This document shows, one piece after another, positions 24,195 to 33,913 of a stretch of DNA of 64,000 bases. Positions within the stretch are counted from its first letter, which is position 1; each line of letters opens with the position of its first letter. The stretch is from Actinacidiphila oryziradicis (GTDB lineage Bacteria; Actinomycetota; Actinomycetes; Streptomycetales; Streptomycetaceae), in the NCBI RefSeq assembly GCF_005047355.1, contig NZ_SUMC01000037.1, forward strand, positions 1-64,000, read 5' to 3'. The position numbers and the translations under genes are program-made. Under the pieces are notes generated by a model. The model ran no database searches and was not told where the DNA came from. It saw only the letters and a program-made list of their open reading frames with translations.

Positions 24195-24500
24195 ATGATG
24201 GGGAGCATGGCCCATGAAGTCCCGGTGACACAAGCGCGTGCAGAGCTCGCGGAACTCATCAACCGTGTTGTCTATGGCGGTGAACGCGTGGTGGTGACCC
24301 GCCACGGCAAGCCCCTCATCGCCCTGGTCTCCGCCGCTGACCTGCGGCAACTCGAGGAGGCCGAAACGGCCCCGGAGGAGCAGGTGATCAGCACGATCTC
24401 CGCGGTACGCCCATCGGTGTCCGCCACGGGCGAACAGCGGCGTTTCGGCATCGCTGCCGAGTACCGCGGCACGGTGAACGCGCGCCGCGACGACACCTGA
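24195..24500 (+). CDS. Phd/YefM-family antitoxin
   Basis: A 101-residue antitoxin-type DNA-binding protein. EVPVTQARAELAELINRVVY is the Phd/YefM N-terminal strand-helix, VVVTRHGKPLIALVSAADLR the dimer core, and an acidic/Arg tail follows. ATG 24195 is taken, although 24207 (MAHEVP) matches common annotations; neither has a well-spaced RBS, so a leaderless message is possible. No RelE/YoeB or Doc toxin gene follows: the next gene is ureA, ~245 bp away. It is thus an orphan, perhaps a regulator of clpP through the shared palindrome. Confidence 0.85.
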   Translation: MMGSMAHEVPVTQARAELAELINRVVYGGERVVVTRHGKPLIALVSAADLRQLEEAETAPEEQVISTISAVRPSVSATGEQRRFGIAAEYRGTVNARRDDT

Positions 24501-24518
24501 ACGCCGTACCGCACCAGG

Positions 24519-24612
24519 GCGCGCGTAGGACGACGCGAGCGCGTGCCCTGTATCCGTCGTGGCCGCCCGGGCCCGGGTTGCGCGTCGCTCTACGCGCGCT
24601 GACAGGGCGCGC
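24519..24612. other. Interleaved inverted repeats upstream of ureA
   Basis: Helix A pairs 24519-24537 with 24581-24599 (GCGCGCGTAG...CGACGCG; two mismatches in 19). Helix B pairs 24539-24551 with 24602-24612 (GCGCG-tg-CCCTGT with ACAGGGCGCGC). The arms alternate, so A and B would form a pseudoknot or exclude each other. It may be only the antitoxin gene's terminator. No promoter is clear up to ureA. Confidence 0.4.
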
Positions 24613-24744
24613 CGGGAGCACTTGAGTTAACGCGTACGAAACCCTGCCGAACTAGCCTGCGACTTCCGGACAACGGAAGCTCGGATCCGCGGACCAGGGA
24701 AGTTCTGCGGTTTCCGCGCGCCGGGACGACAGCGAGGTGTGGCC

Positions 24745-25047
<303 letters not shown>

Positions 25048-25065
25048 CGGGGAGGAACCGCGCCG

Positions 25066-25371
25066 ATGATTCCCGGAGAGATCCTGTACGCCGATGACCC
25101 GGTGCCGCTGAACGCGGGCAAGCCCGTCACCAGGCTCACCGTCCTGAACGCGGCCGACCGCCCCATCCAGGTCGGCTCGCACTACCACTTCGCCGAGGCC
25201 AATCCCGGCCTGGAGTTCGACCGCGCCGCTGCCCGCGGCCTGCGGCTGGCCATCGCCGCCGGAACCGCCGTGCGCTTCGAGCCCGGCATCCCCGTCGAGG
25301 TCGACCTGGTGCCGCTCGGCGGCGCACGCATCGTCGCCGGACTGCGCGGCGAGATCGGAGGCGCGCTGTGA
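25066..25371 (+). CDS. ureB: Urease subunit beta
   Basis: A 101-residue jelly-roll-like subunit: MIPGEILYADDPVPLNAGKP, QVGSHYHFAEANPGLEFDR, AVRFEPGIPVEVDLVPLGG. It ends AGLRGEIGGAL. It starts 18 bp after ureA following GGGGAGGAACC. A 4-base GTGA overlap at its end opens a 38-codon frame leading to ureC. Confidence 0.98.
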   Translation: MIPGEILYADDPVPLNAGKPVTRLTVLNAADRPIQVGSHYHFAEANPGLEFDRAAARGLRLAIAAGTAVRFEPGIPVEVDLVPLGGARIVAGLRGEIGGAL

Positions 25372-25484
25372 GCACTGCCCGACCGCCCGAGGGACACGGG
25401 GCGCACGAGGCGCACGCTCGCCGAACGGGCGACTGTGACATGAGCCGCTGCCGCGGCGGAGCGAACGGAGCCGAAGGTGCCTGA
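25368..25484 (+). CDS. Short bridging frame between ureB and ureC (speculative)
   Basis: GTG at 25368 overlaps the ureB stop (GTGA). The 38-codon frame stops with TGA at 25482-25484, eight bases inside ureC. The predicted peptide starts VSTARPPEGHGAHEAHARRT, His/Ala/Arg-rich, with Cys residues further on and no known family. It could serve translational coupling across the 105-bp gap, or be a relic of a longer UreB/UreC spacer. There is no independent evidence that it is expressed. Confidence 0.3.
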   Translation: MSTARPPEGHGAHEAHARRTGDCDMSRCRGGANGAEGA

Positions 25485-27198
25485 GCTGTCCCGCGCTGTC
25501 TACGCCGACCTGTTCGGCCCGACCACCGGCGACCGTATACGACTCGCCGACACCGACCTGCTGATCGAGATCGAACGCGATCTGTCCGGCGGCCCCGGCA
25601 ACGCCGGCGACGAAGCGGTCTTCGGCGGCGGCAAGGTGATCCGCGAGTCGATGGGCCAGTCCCGCGCCACCCGCGCCGACGGCACCCCCGACACGGTCAT
25701 CACCGGCGCCGTGATCCTCGACCACTGGGGCATCGTCAAGGCCGACATCGGCATCCGCGACGGCCGCATCGCCGCCATCGGCAAGGCCGGCAACCCCGAG
25801 ACCATGGACGGCGTCCACCCCGGCCTCGTCATCGGCCCGGAGACCGAGATCATCGCGGGCAATGGCAAGATCCTCACCGCCGGCGCCATTGACGCCCACG
25901 TCCACTTCATCTCCCCGACCATCGTCGACCAGGCGCTGACCGCCGGCATCACGACGATCGTCGGCGGCGGCACCGGCCCCGCCGAGGGCACCAAGGCCAC
26001 CACCATCACCCCGGGCCCCTGGCACCTTGCCCGCATGTTCGAGGCGCTGGAGGCGTACCCGGTCAACATCGGCCTGCTCGGCAAGGGCAACACCGTCTCC
26101 TCCGAGGCGATGTACTCCCAGCTGCGGGGCGGCGCCGTCGGCTTCAAGATCCACGAGGACTGGGGCTCCACCCCGGCCGCCATCGACGCCTGCCTCACCG
26201 TCTGCGAAGCGACCGGTGCCCAGCTCGCCATCCACACCGACACCCTCAACGAGGCAGGTTTCGTCGAGGACACCCTCGCCGCGATCGCCGGGCGCGGCAT
26301 TCACGCGTACCACACCGAAGGCGCCGGCGGCGGGCACGCGCCCGACATCATCACCGTCGTCTCGCAGCCCCACATCCTGCCGTCGTCCACCAACCCGACC
26401 CGGCCGCACACCGTCAACACCGTCGAGGAGCATCTCGACATGCTGATGGTCTGCCACCACCTCAACCCCTCCGTACCCGAAGACCTCGCCTTCGCGGAGT
26501 CCCGGATCCGGCCTTCCACGATCGCCGCCGAGGACTTCCTGCACGACATGGGCGCGATCTCGATCATTTCCTCGGACTCCCAGGCCATGGGCCGGGTCGG
26601 CGAAGTGGTCCTGCGCACCTGGCAGACCGCGCACGTCATGAAGAAGCGCCGCGGCTCGCTCCCCGGTGACGGCCGTGCCGACAACCACCGCGCCCGTCGC
26701 TATGTCGCCAAATACACTATCAACCCGGCGGTGGCCCAGGGTCTCGACGGCGAGGTCGGCTCGGTCGAGCAGGGCAAGCTCGCCGACCTCGTGCTCTGGC
26801 AGCCCGCGTTCTTCGGCGTCAAGCCGCAGCTCGTGATCAAGGGCGGCCAGATCGCCTACGCGCAGATGGGCGATGCCAACGCCTCCATCCCCACCCCCCA
26901 GCCGGTGATGCCCCGCCCCATGTTCGGCGCCATCGGCCGCGCCCCGGCCGCCAACTCCGTCAACTTCACCACTGCGACCGGACTGGACGACGGCCTCGCC
27001 GAGCGCCTCGCGCTGGGCAAGCGGTTCGTGCCCATCCGCAACACCCGAGCCGTCACCAAGGCCGACATGCGGGAGAATGACGCCCTGCCGCGTGTCGAGG
27101 TCGACCCGGACACCTTCACCGTCCGTATCGACGGCGACGTGATCGACCCCGATCCGGCGACCGTGCTGCCCATGGCCCAGCGGTACTTCCTCTTCTGA
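25477..27198 (+). CDS. ureC: Urease subunit alpha (catalytic)
   Basis: A 573-residue amidohydrolase-fold catalytic subunit. GTG 25477 gives MPELSRAVYADLFGPTTGDR. Metal and active-site features: GAIDAHVHFISP (His-x-His), GFKIHEDWGSTP with the Lys carbamylated to bridge two Ni, IHTDTLNEAGFVEDT, HTEGAGGGHAPDII, and the mobile flap VCHHLNPSVPEDLAFAESRI with the catalytic His. Its end ATVLPMAQRYFLF is canonical. Length and all ligands are normal, so an active enzyme is expected if UreF, UreG and UreD mature it. Confidence 0.99.
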   Translation: MPELSRAVYADLFGPTTGDRIRLADTDLLIEIERDLSGGPGNAGDEAVFGGGKVIRESMGQSRATRADGTPDTVITGAVILDHWGIVKADIGIRDGRIAAIGKAGNPETMDGVHPGLVIGPETEIIAGNGKILTAGAIDAHVHFISPTIVDQALTAGITTIVGGGTGPAEGTKATTITPGPWHLARMFEALEAYPVNIGLLGKGNTVSSEAMYSQLRGGAVGFKIHEDWGSTPAAIDACLTVCEATGAQLAIHTDTLNEAGFVEDTLAAIAGRGIHAYHTEGAGGGHAPDIITVVSQPHILPSSTNPTRPHTVNTVEEHLDMLMVCHHLNPSVPEDLAFAESRIRPSTIAAEDFLHDMGAISIISSDSQAMGRVGEVVLRTWQTAHVMKKRRGSLPGDGRADNHRARRYVAKYTINPAVAQGLDGEVGSVEQGKLADLVLWQPAFFGVKPQLVIKGGQIAYAQMGDANASIPTPQPVMPRPMFGAIGRAPAANSVNFTTATGLDDGLAERLALGKRFVPIRNTRAVTKADMRENDALPRVEVDPDTFTVRIDGDVIDPDPATVLPMAQRYFLF

Positions 27199-27220
27199 CG
27201 GCCGCCGACGACTGCTGACG

Positions 27221-27910
27221 ATGACCATGAACGCATCCGCCCGCGCCGCGCTGCTCGTCCTCGCCGACGGGCGGTTCCCGGCCGGGGGCCACGCCCACTC
27301 CGGCGGGGCCGAAGCCGCCGTCAAGGCGGGCCGCATCACCGGTCCCGGCACGCTCGAAGCGTTCTGCCGGGGACGGCTGCACACCTCCGGGCTTGTCGCC
27401 GCGGCACTCGCCGCGGCGGCGGCCGCCGGACTCGACCCGCTGCTGCTCGACGAGGCCGCCGACGCCCGCACCCCATCACCCGCCCTTCGCGCCACCGCCC
27501 GCAAGCTCGGCCGCCAGCTGATGCGCGCCGCCCGGGCCGCCTGGCCGTCGCCCGCCCTGGACGCCCTCGCCGCCGCCCGGCCGCGCGGCGCCCACCAGCC
27601 GATTGTGCTGGGCCTCACGGCCCGCTCGGCGGGCCTCGGCCCGCCGGACGCCGCGCATATCGCCGCGTACGAGTCCGTCACCGGCCCGGCCACCGCCGCC
27701 GTACGCTTGCTGAGCCTGGACCCCTTCTCCGTCAGTGCGGTCCTCGCCCGCCTCACCCCCGACCTCGACGACATCGCCGGCCAGGCCGCCGAGGCGGCGG
27801 TCCACGCGCTCGACGAAGGAGCCGACGCGCTGCCCGCCACCACCGGGCCGCTGCTCGACATCTACGCCGAACAACACGCCGGCTGGCCGGTACGGCTCTT
27901 CGCCTCCTGA
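27221..27910 (+). CDS. ureF: Urease accessory protein UreF
   Basis: A 229-residue all-helical accessory protein acting in the UreD-UreF-UreG complex that delivers Ni and CO2 to apo-urease. ADGRFPAGGHAHSGGAEAAV is the conserved N-terminal motif (PxGxxxHSxGxE). HQPIVLGLTARSAGL and the ESVTGPATAAVRLLSLDP helix follow. It begins 22 bp after ureC. The sequence is more Ala-rich than enterobacterial UreF but collinear. Confidence 0.93.
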   Translation: MTMNASARAALLVLADGRFPAGGHAHSGGAEAAVKAGRITGPGTLEAFCRGRLHTSGLVAAALAAAAAAGLDPLLLDEAADARTPSPALRATARKLGRQLMRAARAAWPSPALDALAAARPRGAHQPIVLGLTARSAGLGPPDAAHIAAYESVTGPATAAVRLLSLDPFSVSAVLARLTPDLDDIAGQAAEAAVHALDEGADALPATTGPLLDIYAEQHAGWPVRLFAS

Positions 27911-27945
27911 GCCTTCCCGAGCCGCCCCCACCCCCGGAGCCGACC

Positions 27946-28646
<701 letters not shown>

Positions 28647-28650
<4 letters not shown>

Positions 28651-29435
28651 CCGCGCCCGGCGCCCTGCGGGCGGCGACCGGCTGCCACGGCGTACGGGCC
28701 ACCGCCCGCATCGTCGCGGAATCCGACGGCCGTGGCCGCACCGCGCTGCCGGTGCTCGCAGGGGAGGGTCCGCTGGCCCTGCGCCGCACCCGCGCCACCG
28801 GGCCGGAGGCCCGCGTCATCATCGTCGGAGCCATGAGCGCCCCGCTCGGCGGCGACCGGCTCGCCATCCACGCCACCGCCGGGCCCGGCGCGGTCCTGCA
28901 CATCGGCTCGGCCGCGGCCACCGTCTCCCTGCCCGGCCGGGCGCGGGAGCAGGCCCGGTACGACGTGACGCTGGCCGTCGGCGACGGCGCCGAGCTCCAT
29001 TGGCTCCCCGAACCGCTCATCGCCGCCGCCGGCAGCGACCTGCGCATGACCACCCACGTCGAACTCGCCCCCGGGGCCCGCCTCGTGTACCGCGAGGAGC
29101 AGATCCTCGGACGCACCGGCGAGCAGCCCGGCCGGCTCACCACCCGCCTCACCGTCCGGCTGGCCGGCCGGCTCCTGCTCGACCAGCAGCTGTCCTTCGG
29201 CCCCGGCGCCCCCGGGTGGTCCGGACCGGCGGTCCTGCACACCCACCGGGCGGCTGGGCAACTCCTCGTTGTGGACCCGGCGTTCGCTGAGAAACCCGCG
29301 CAAATCCGAGTCCTCTCCGACGATGAGGGCGAAGCCGTCCTCACCCCCCTCGCCGGCCCGGCCGCCCTGGCGAGCGCTGTTGCTCCGGACGGGCTGCGAC
29401 TGCGGCGGCTGCTGTCGGCTAGCGTTGCCCCGTGA
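28647..29435 (+). CDS. ureD: Urease accessory protein UreD
   Basis: A 262-residue beta-helix-like scaffold protein (UreD/UreH) that binds apo-urease and channels Ni from UreG. Start GTG 28647 overlaps the ureG stop; another in-frame GTG is at 28626. Family segments: GPLALRRTRATGPEARVIIV, MSAPLGGDRLAIHATAGPGA, LHIGSAAATVSLPG, HWLPEPLIAAAGSDLRMTTH and RLVYREEQILGRTGE. It ends in a GTGA overlap with the PemK-like gene. Normal length. Confidence 0.93.
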
Positions 29436-29878
29436 CCAATACGATCAACGACGATTCCCCCGGACGCCACGGCTCCACCGCCACCACGGAGGCCGCCCCG
29501 GACCGTGTCGGCCCGGTGCGTACCGAGTACTCCCCGGCCCACGACGGCGACCCCGACCCCGGCGAAATCGTCTGGACCTGGGTCCCCTTCGAGGAGAACG
29601 ACGGCCGCGGCAAGGACCGCCCGGTGCTCGTCGTCGCCCGCGAGAAGACCGGCACCCTGCTTGCCGTCCAGCTGTCCAGCAAGGAGCACGACTCCGAGCG
29701 CGAATGGGTGCCCATCGGCATCGGCCCGTGGGACAAGGCGGGCCGCGAATCGTGGGTCAACCTCGACCGTGTGCTCCGCGTTCACCCTGAGGGCATGCGC
29801 CGCGAGGCCTGCGCCCTCGACCGAGGCCGCTTCAACCTCGTGGTCAACCGCCTCAAGGAGCGCTACGGCTGGCGCTGA
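29432..29878 (+). CDS. PemK/MazF-like protein at the end of the urease operon
   Basis: A 148-residue protein. Residues ~45-148 match the PemK/MazF small-barrel fold: PGEIVWTWVPFEENDGRGKD, RPVLVVAREKTGTLLAVQLS, WVNLDRVLRV and FNLVVNRLKERYGWR. The first ~45 residues are a disordered Asp/Thr-rich extension that MazF lacks. GTG 29432 overlaps the ureD TGA by four bases, so it is co-translated with urease genes. No antitoxin gene is adjacent. MazF-type RNases cut single-stranded RNA; activity here is untested. It may be a domesticated or orphan toxin that simply hitchhikes in the operon. Confidence 0.75.
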   Translation: MTNTINDDSPGRHGSTATTEAAPDRVGPVRTEYSPAHDGDPDPGEIVWTWVPFEENDGRGKDRPVLVVAREKTGTLLAVQLSSKEHDSEREWVPIGIGPWDKAGRESWVNLDRVLRVHPEGMRREACALDRGRFNLVVNRLKERYGWR

Positions 29879-30001
29879 CCGTCACTGCGCCAACAGCCTT
29901 GCGATTGCGTTTCTTTGAACGAGCTGTGCCGGGACGATCCTCCTGCGATTCTGTGATCACGCCGCCATAGGCGGTTCGTCACGGCAGGGGGAGGAACCAT
30001 C

Positions 30002-31144
30002 GTGAGACGCACAGTCGTGCTCGGCGTCACCGGCGCCCTGATAGCGGGCGCGGTGGCCGCCGCACCAACGGCCACCGCCACCGCTACCCATCGCGCACCG
30101 AACAGCCCCGCGGAAGCGTACGGAGTGAAGACCGCCGCGGCGCGCGCCGCCAAGGCGGGCATCGACTGGGCCGCGTGCCCAGCCGACTGGGGCTTCGAGA
30201 CACCCATCCAATGCGGTTACGTGACCGTCCCGGTCAACTACGCGAAGCCGAGCGGCAAGACGATCAGGATCGCCGTCGACCGCATCGGCAACACCGGCAC
30301 CCCGGCCGAACGCCAGGGCTCCCTGATCTACAACCCCGGCGGCCCCGGCGGCTCCGGCATGCGCTTCCCGCGCCGGGTCACCACCAACAGCGCGCTGTGG
30401 ACGAGCACCGCCAAGGCATACGACTTCGTGGGCTTCGACCCCCGCGGCGTCGGCCCACTCGGCGCCCATCTCCTGCGCGGACCCCCAGGAGTTCGTCGCG
30501 GCGCCCAAGGCGGACCCGGTCCCGGACAGCGAGGCGGACAAGCTGGCGCAGCGCAAGCTCGCCAAGGAGTACGCGGAAGGCTGCAAGGAGCGCACCGGCG
30601 CCGCGATGCTCTCGCAGATGACCACGGCCAACACCGCCCGTGACCTCGACGTCATCCGCGCCGCGCTCGGCGAGAAGAAGCTCAACTACCTGGGCGTGTC
30701 GTACGGCACTTACCCGCGGTGGAGTGCACCGATTCCAACTGGCCGACCAGCTGGAAGAAGTGGGACCGCGACAACACCGCGCTCCACAAGAAGTACCCCT
30801 TCCTGACCTGGGCCAATGCCTGGATGAACCTGCCATGCGCCACCTGGGGCGTGCCCCAGCAGACCCCCGTCGACGTCAAGTCCCGCCACGGGCTGCCCAA
30901 GGTGCTCATCGTGCAGAGCACCCGTGACGCGGCGACCCCGTACTCCGGCGCGGTCGAGGCGCACCGCCGGCTGAAGGGCTCGGAGCTCATCACGGAGAAG
31001 GACGCCGGCTCGCACGGTGTCACCAACCTGGTCAACCCGTGCATCAACGACCGGGTGACCGCTTACCTGGTCAACGGCGCGCTCGACGGCCACGACGTGA
31101 CGTGCGCCCCGCACACCGCCCCGGTGCCGGCCACCACCGGCTGA
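30002..31144 (+). pseudogene. Secreted tripeptidyl-aminopeptidase-type alpha/beta hydrolase, broken
   Basis: GTG 30002 opens a signal peptide and the start of an SlpD/SlpE-like exopeptidase: DWGFETPIQCGYVTVPVNYA, then IYNPGGPGGSGMRF and DFVGFDPRGVG. A one-base insertion near 30461 shifts the frame; the protein resumes as SCADPQEFV... to LNYLGVSYGTY, with the nucleophile Ser. At about 30710 an internal deletion joins it to the C-terminal part: CTDSNWPTSWKKWD, VLIVQSTRDAATPYSGAVEA (acid) and AGSHGVTNL (His). The cap and much of the core are missing. Confidence 0.85.
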
Positions 31145-31150
31145 CGCCGC

Positions 31151-31184
31151 GGTCCCGCACCCCGGAACCCCGGGGTGCGGGACC
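31151..31184 (+). terminator. Hairpin after the broken peptidase gene
   Basis: Perfect 15-bp stem (GGTCCCGCACCCCGG and its complement) with an AACC loop, 7 bp past the pseudogene stop and upstream of efeO. Confidence 0.8.
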
Positions 31185-31278
31185 ACAGCCGCTCCAGGGG
31201 TACGGATTCTGAACTGCGGGCCAATTCTGGCCCATCCTCCGGTCAGGAAGAGCGTTCCGGCCCGAGGGGATGCTTAAC

Positions 31279-32535
31279 ATGACCGGCGTGTTCGATATAG
31301 AACCCGGCCCGATATCCCCTCCGGCCGGCCCCTCCACCCGGCGGCGCCAGGTGCTGGTCGCCGGCGGGGCGGTCCTGGCGGCCGGGGCGGTGATCGCGGG
31401 AGTGCTGACGGCCGGGAGCTCCGGCCACGGCCGGGCCCAGCATGCGGCGGTCACCTCCGACGGTCTGCCGCACACCTCCGTCGAGGTCTCGCCCAGCGCC
31501 TGCGGGCACGGATGGAGCCGCCCGAAGACGGGGCAGCAGGTCTTCGACCTGCGCAACACCTCCAGCGCGGCGTCCGAGGTGGATCTTACCGACCCCAGGA
31601 CCGGAGCCGTTTACGGCGAGATCGAGGGGCTGGCACCCGGCACCGCACGGCCGATGCAGGTGACGCTCGGTAACGGCACGTACGCCTTCAAGTGCCTGCC
31701 CGACGACGCGGACGCCGTCACAGGCCCCACGGTCCAGGTGACCGGCGCCACCGGGAAGAGCGGTCCGGCCGCCGTACCGGTGACCCAGCAGGACCTCATT
31801 CCACTCACGCTCAGTTACCAGAAGTGGATCCAGGCCCGCACCGTCGAACTCGCGAAGAAAACCGAGGCCCTGAGCGCCGCGATCGACCGCGGTGACCTCA
31901 GGGCTGCCCGCGCCGCCTGGCTGTCCGCACACCTGGTGTACGAGCGGATGGGCGCCGCGTACGGGACCTTCGGCGCTGCGGACAAGGCGATCAACGGCAC
32001 CACCGCCGGGCTGTCCGGCGGTGTCCACGACACCCGTTTCACCGGCTTCCACCGCATCGAGTACGGCCTCTGGCACAGCGAGCCGGCCGGGAGCCTGCGT
32101 GGCCCGGCGGACCGCCTCGTCAAGGACGTGCGCGCCCTGCGCGACAACTGGCCGCAGCAGCGCATGGACCCGGCCGTCCTGGGTCTGCGGGCGCACGAAA
32201 TCCTGGAGAACACCATGCAGTCCGAGCTCACCGGCCGCACCGACTACGGCAGCGGTACGAACCTGGCCACGGCCCGCGCGAATCTCGACGGCACCCGCGT
32301 CCTGCTGGGCTGTCTGCGCCCGCTGCTGAAGACCCGCGACACCGGGCTCACGCTTCTCGACTCCTCGCTGAACCGCACCCAGCAGACACTCGACGAGCAG
32401 CAGCACGACGGCCGCTGGACCCCCGTGGCACAGCTGGACCGTACCCGGCGCGAGAGGGTGAATTCCGCAGTGGGGGCACTGCTCGAGCAGTTGGCCGATG
32501 TCGCCACGCTGACCGACGTACGGAGGACAGCGTGA
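31279..32535 (+). CDS. efeO: Iron-uptake lipoprotein-like component EfeO
   Basis: A 418-residue extracytoplasmic component of the Efe iron-uptake/heme-related system. ATG 31279 is best spaced from GAGGGG; ATG 31270 is also in frame. An N-terminal anchor (RRRQVLVAGGAVLAAGAVIA) is followed by a cupredoxin-like domain (SVEVSPSACGHGWSRP...CLPDDA) and an imelysin/M75 domain with the metal motif FHRIEYGLWHSE (HxxE). Its stop overlaps efeB by GTGA. The membrane permease gene efeU, usually part of efeUOB, is not adjacent. Confidence 0.92.
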   Translation: MTGVFDIEPGPISPPAGPSTRRRQVLVAGGAVLAAGAVIAGVLTAGSSGHGRAQHAAVTSDGLPHTSVEVSPSACGHGWSRPKTGQQVFDLRNTSSAASEVDLTDPRTGAVYGEIEGLAPGTARPMQVTLGNGTYAFKCLPDDADAVTGPTVQVTGATGKSGPAAVPVTQQDLIPLTLSYQKWIQARTVELAKKTEALSAAIDRGDLRAARAAWLSAHLVYERMGAAYGTFGAADKAINGTTAGLSGGVHDTRFTGFHRIEYGLWHSEPAGSLRGPADRLVKDVRALRDNWPQQRMDPAVLGLRAHEILENTMQSELTGRTDYGSGTNLATARANLDGTRVLLGCLRPLLKTRDTGLTLLDSSLNRTQQTLDEQQHDGRWTPVAQLDRTRRERVNSAVGALLEQLADVATLTDVRRTA

Positions 32536-33749
32536 ACGAGGTGAGACGCCGCGGCTTCCTTGCCGGCGCGGCAGCCGTGGCCGGCGCCGGACTCGTCACC
32601 GCCGACCGCAGCGCCGCGGCCGCCGCGACGGTCTCCGCGGCCACCGCGCAGCAAGTACCGTTCCACGGCGCTCACCAGGCCGGGATCCTCACGCCGGCGC
32701 AGCGCGCTACGGCGTTCCTGTCGTTCGACGTCACCGCCGACGGGCGCCGGGAGCTGACCGATCTGCTGCGTACGGTCACCGACCGGGCCCGATTCCTCAC
32801 CACCGGCGGCACACCGGTGTCCGACGGCATAACCGCCCCGCCGACCGACTCCGGCACCCTGGGCCCCCAGGTCGAGGCGGACGGGCTGACTGTCACGGTC
32901 GGTGCGGGTGCGTCACTCTTCGACCACCGCTACGGGCTCGCGGACCGCAAGCCGCGACGGCTCGCCACCATGTCAGCCTTTTCCGACGACGACCTCGACC
33001 CGGCCTGGTGCCACGGTGACCTGAGCGTGCAGTTCTGTGCGGGCGGTACGGACACGGTGCTGCACGCCCTGCGCGACGTCGCCCGGCACACCCGGGGCGG
33101 CATGCAGGTGCGCTGGCGTATGGACGGCTTCGCCAGCCCGCCCCGACCATCCGGCACCCAGCGCAATCACCTGGGCTTCAAGGACGGCATCGCCAATCCG
33201 GATGTGCGCAGCGCGCGCGAGACGGACCGCCTGGTCTGGGCGGGGAAGAATTCCGGCGAGCCGGACTGGGCGGCGGGCGGCAGCTATCAGGTCGTACGGC
33301 TGATCCGGATGCTGGTGGAGTTCTGGGACCGGGTGTCGATCAACGAGCAGGAGCGGATATTCGGCCGTGCCAAGGACACCGGTGCGCCGCTGGACGGGAC
33401 GCACGAGTCCGACACACCGCAGTACGCGCAGGACCCGAAGGGTGACGTGATCCCGCTGGACAGCCACATCCGGCTGGCCAACCCGCGTACCGCCCGGACT
33501 GACGACGAGCGGATCCTGCGCCGTGGCTACAACTACGACCGCGGCATGGACACCAACGGCAACCTCGACATGGGGCTGATCTTCTGCTGCTACCAGCAGG
33601 ATTTGGTCCGGCAGTTCGAGACCGTGCAGAAGCGCCTGGCCGGCGAGCCGCTCGTCGACTACATCACGCCGTTCGGCGGCGGCTACTTCTACGCCCTGCC
33701 GGGCGTCCGCGACCGGAACGACTGGTTCGGCAGGACCCTGCTGGCGTAG
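32532..33749 (+). CDS. efeB: Deferrochelatase/DyP-type peroxidase EfeB
   Basis: A 405-residue heme peroxidase exported by the Tat system: the N-terminus EVRRRGFLAGAAAVAGAGLV has the twin Arg. DyP hallmarks: NHLGFKDGIANP (the GxxDG motif with the distal Asp) and DSHIRLANPRT with the proximal His and distal Arg region. YNYDRGMDTNGNLDMGLIFC and FGGGYFYALPG close the fold. It is translationally coupled to efeO. The family is proposed to help release or oxidise iron outside the membrane. Confidence 0.94.
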   Translation: MNEVRRRGFLAGAAAVAGAGLVTADRSAAAAATVSAATAQQVPFHGAHQAGILTPAQRATAFLSFDVTADGRRELTDLLRTVTDRARFLTTGGTPVSDGITAPPTDSGTLGPQVEADGLTVTVGAGASLFDHRYGLADRKPRRLATMSAFSDDDLDPAWCHGDLSVQFCAGGTDTVLHALRDVARHTRGGMQVRWRMDGFASPPRPSGTQRNHLGFKDGIANPDVRSARETDRLVWAGKNSGEPDWAAGGSYQVVRLIRMLVEFWDRVSINEQERIFGRAKDTGAPLDGTHESDTPQYAQDPKGDVIPLDSHIRLANPRTARTDDERILRRGYNYDRGMDTNGNLDMGLIFCCYQQDLVRQFETVQKRLAGEPLVDYITPFGGGYFYALPGVRDRNDWFGRTLLA

Positions 33750-33913
33750 GGGCCGGCCGGACAGGTTAAACACAGGGTCAAGCTTTCCCCTTGTGTTCAT
33801 GACCACATGTTCACCAATGCGCCACCGGCGCGATTCTGAAGCGCTGTGCGGCAGGCGGAGTATCCCGCTCGTACCGTTGGGAACGCACGCGAAACACTGG
33901 AGAGCGAGCCATC

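Noticed and set aside
33770..33820. Possible PhoP box before the phospholipase gene (GTTCATGACCACATGTTCACC)
   Set aside because: The two GTTCA units are 14 bp apart rather than 11, so it does not fit the direct-repeat pattern of streptomycete PHO boxes.
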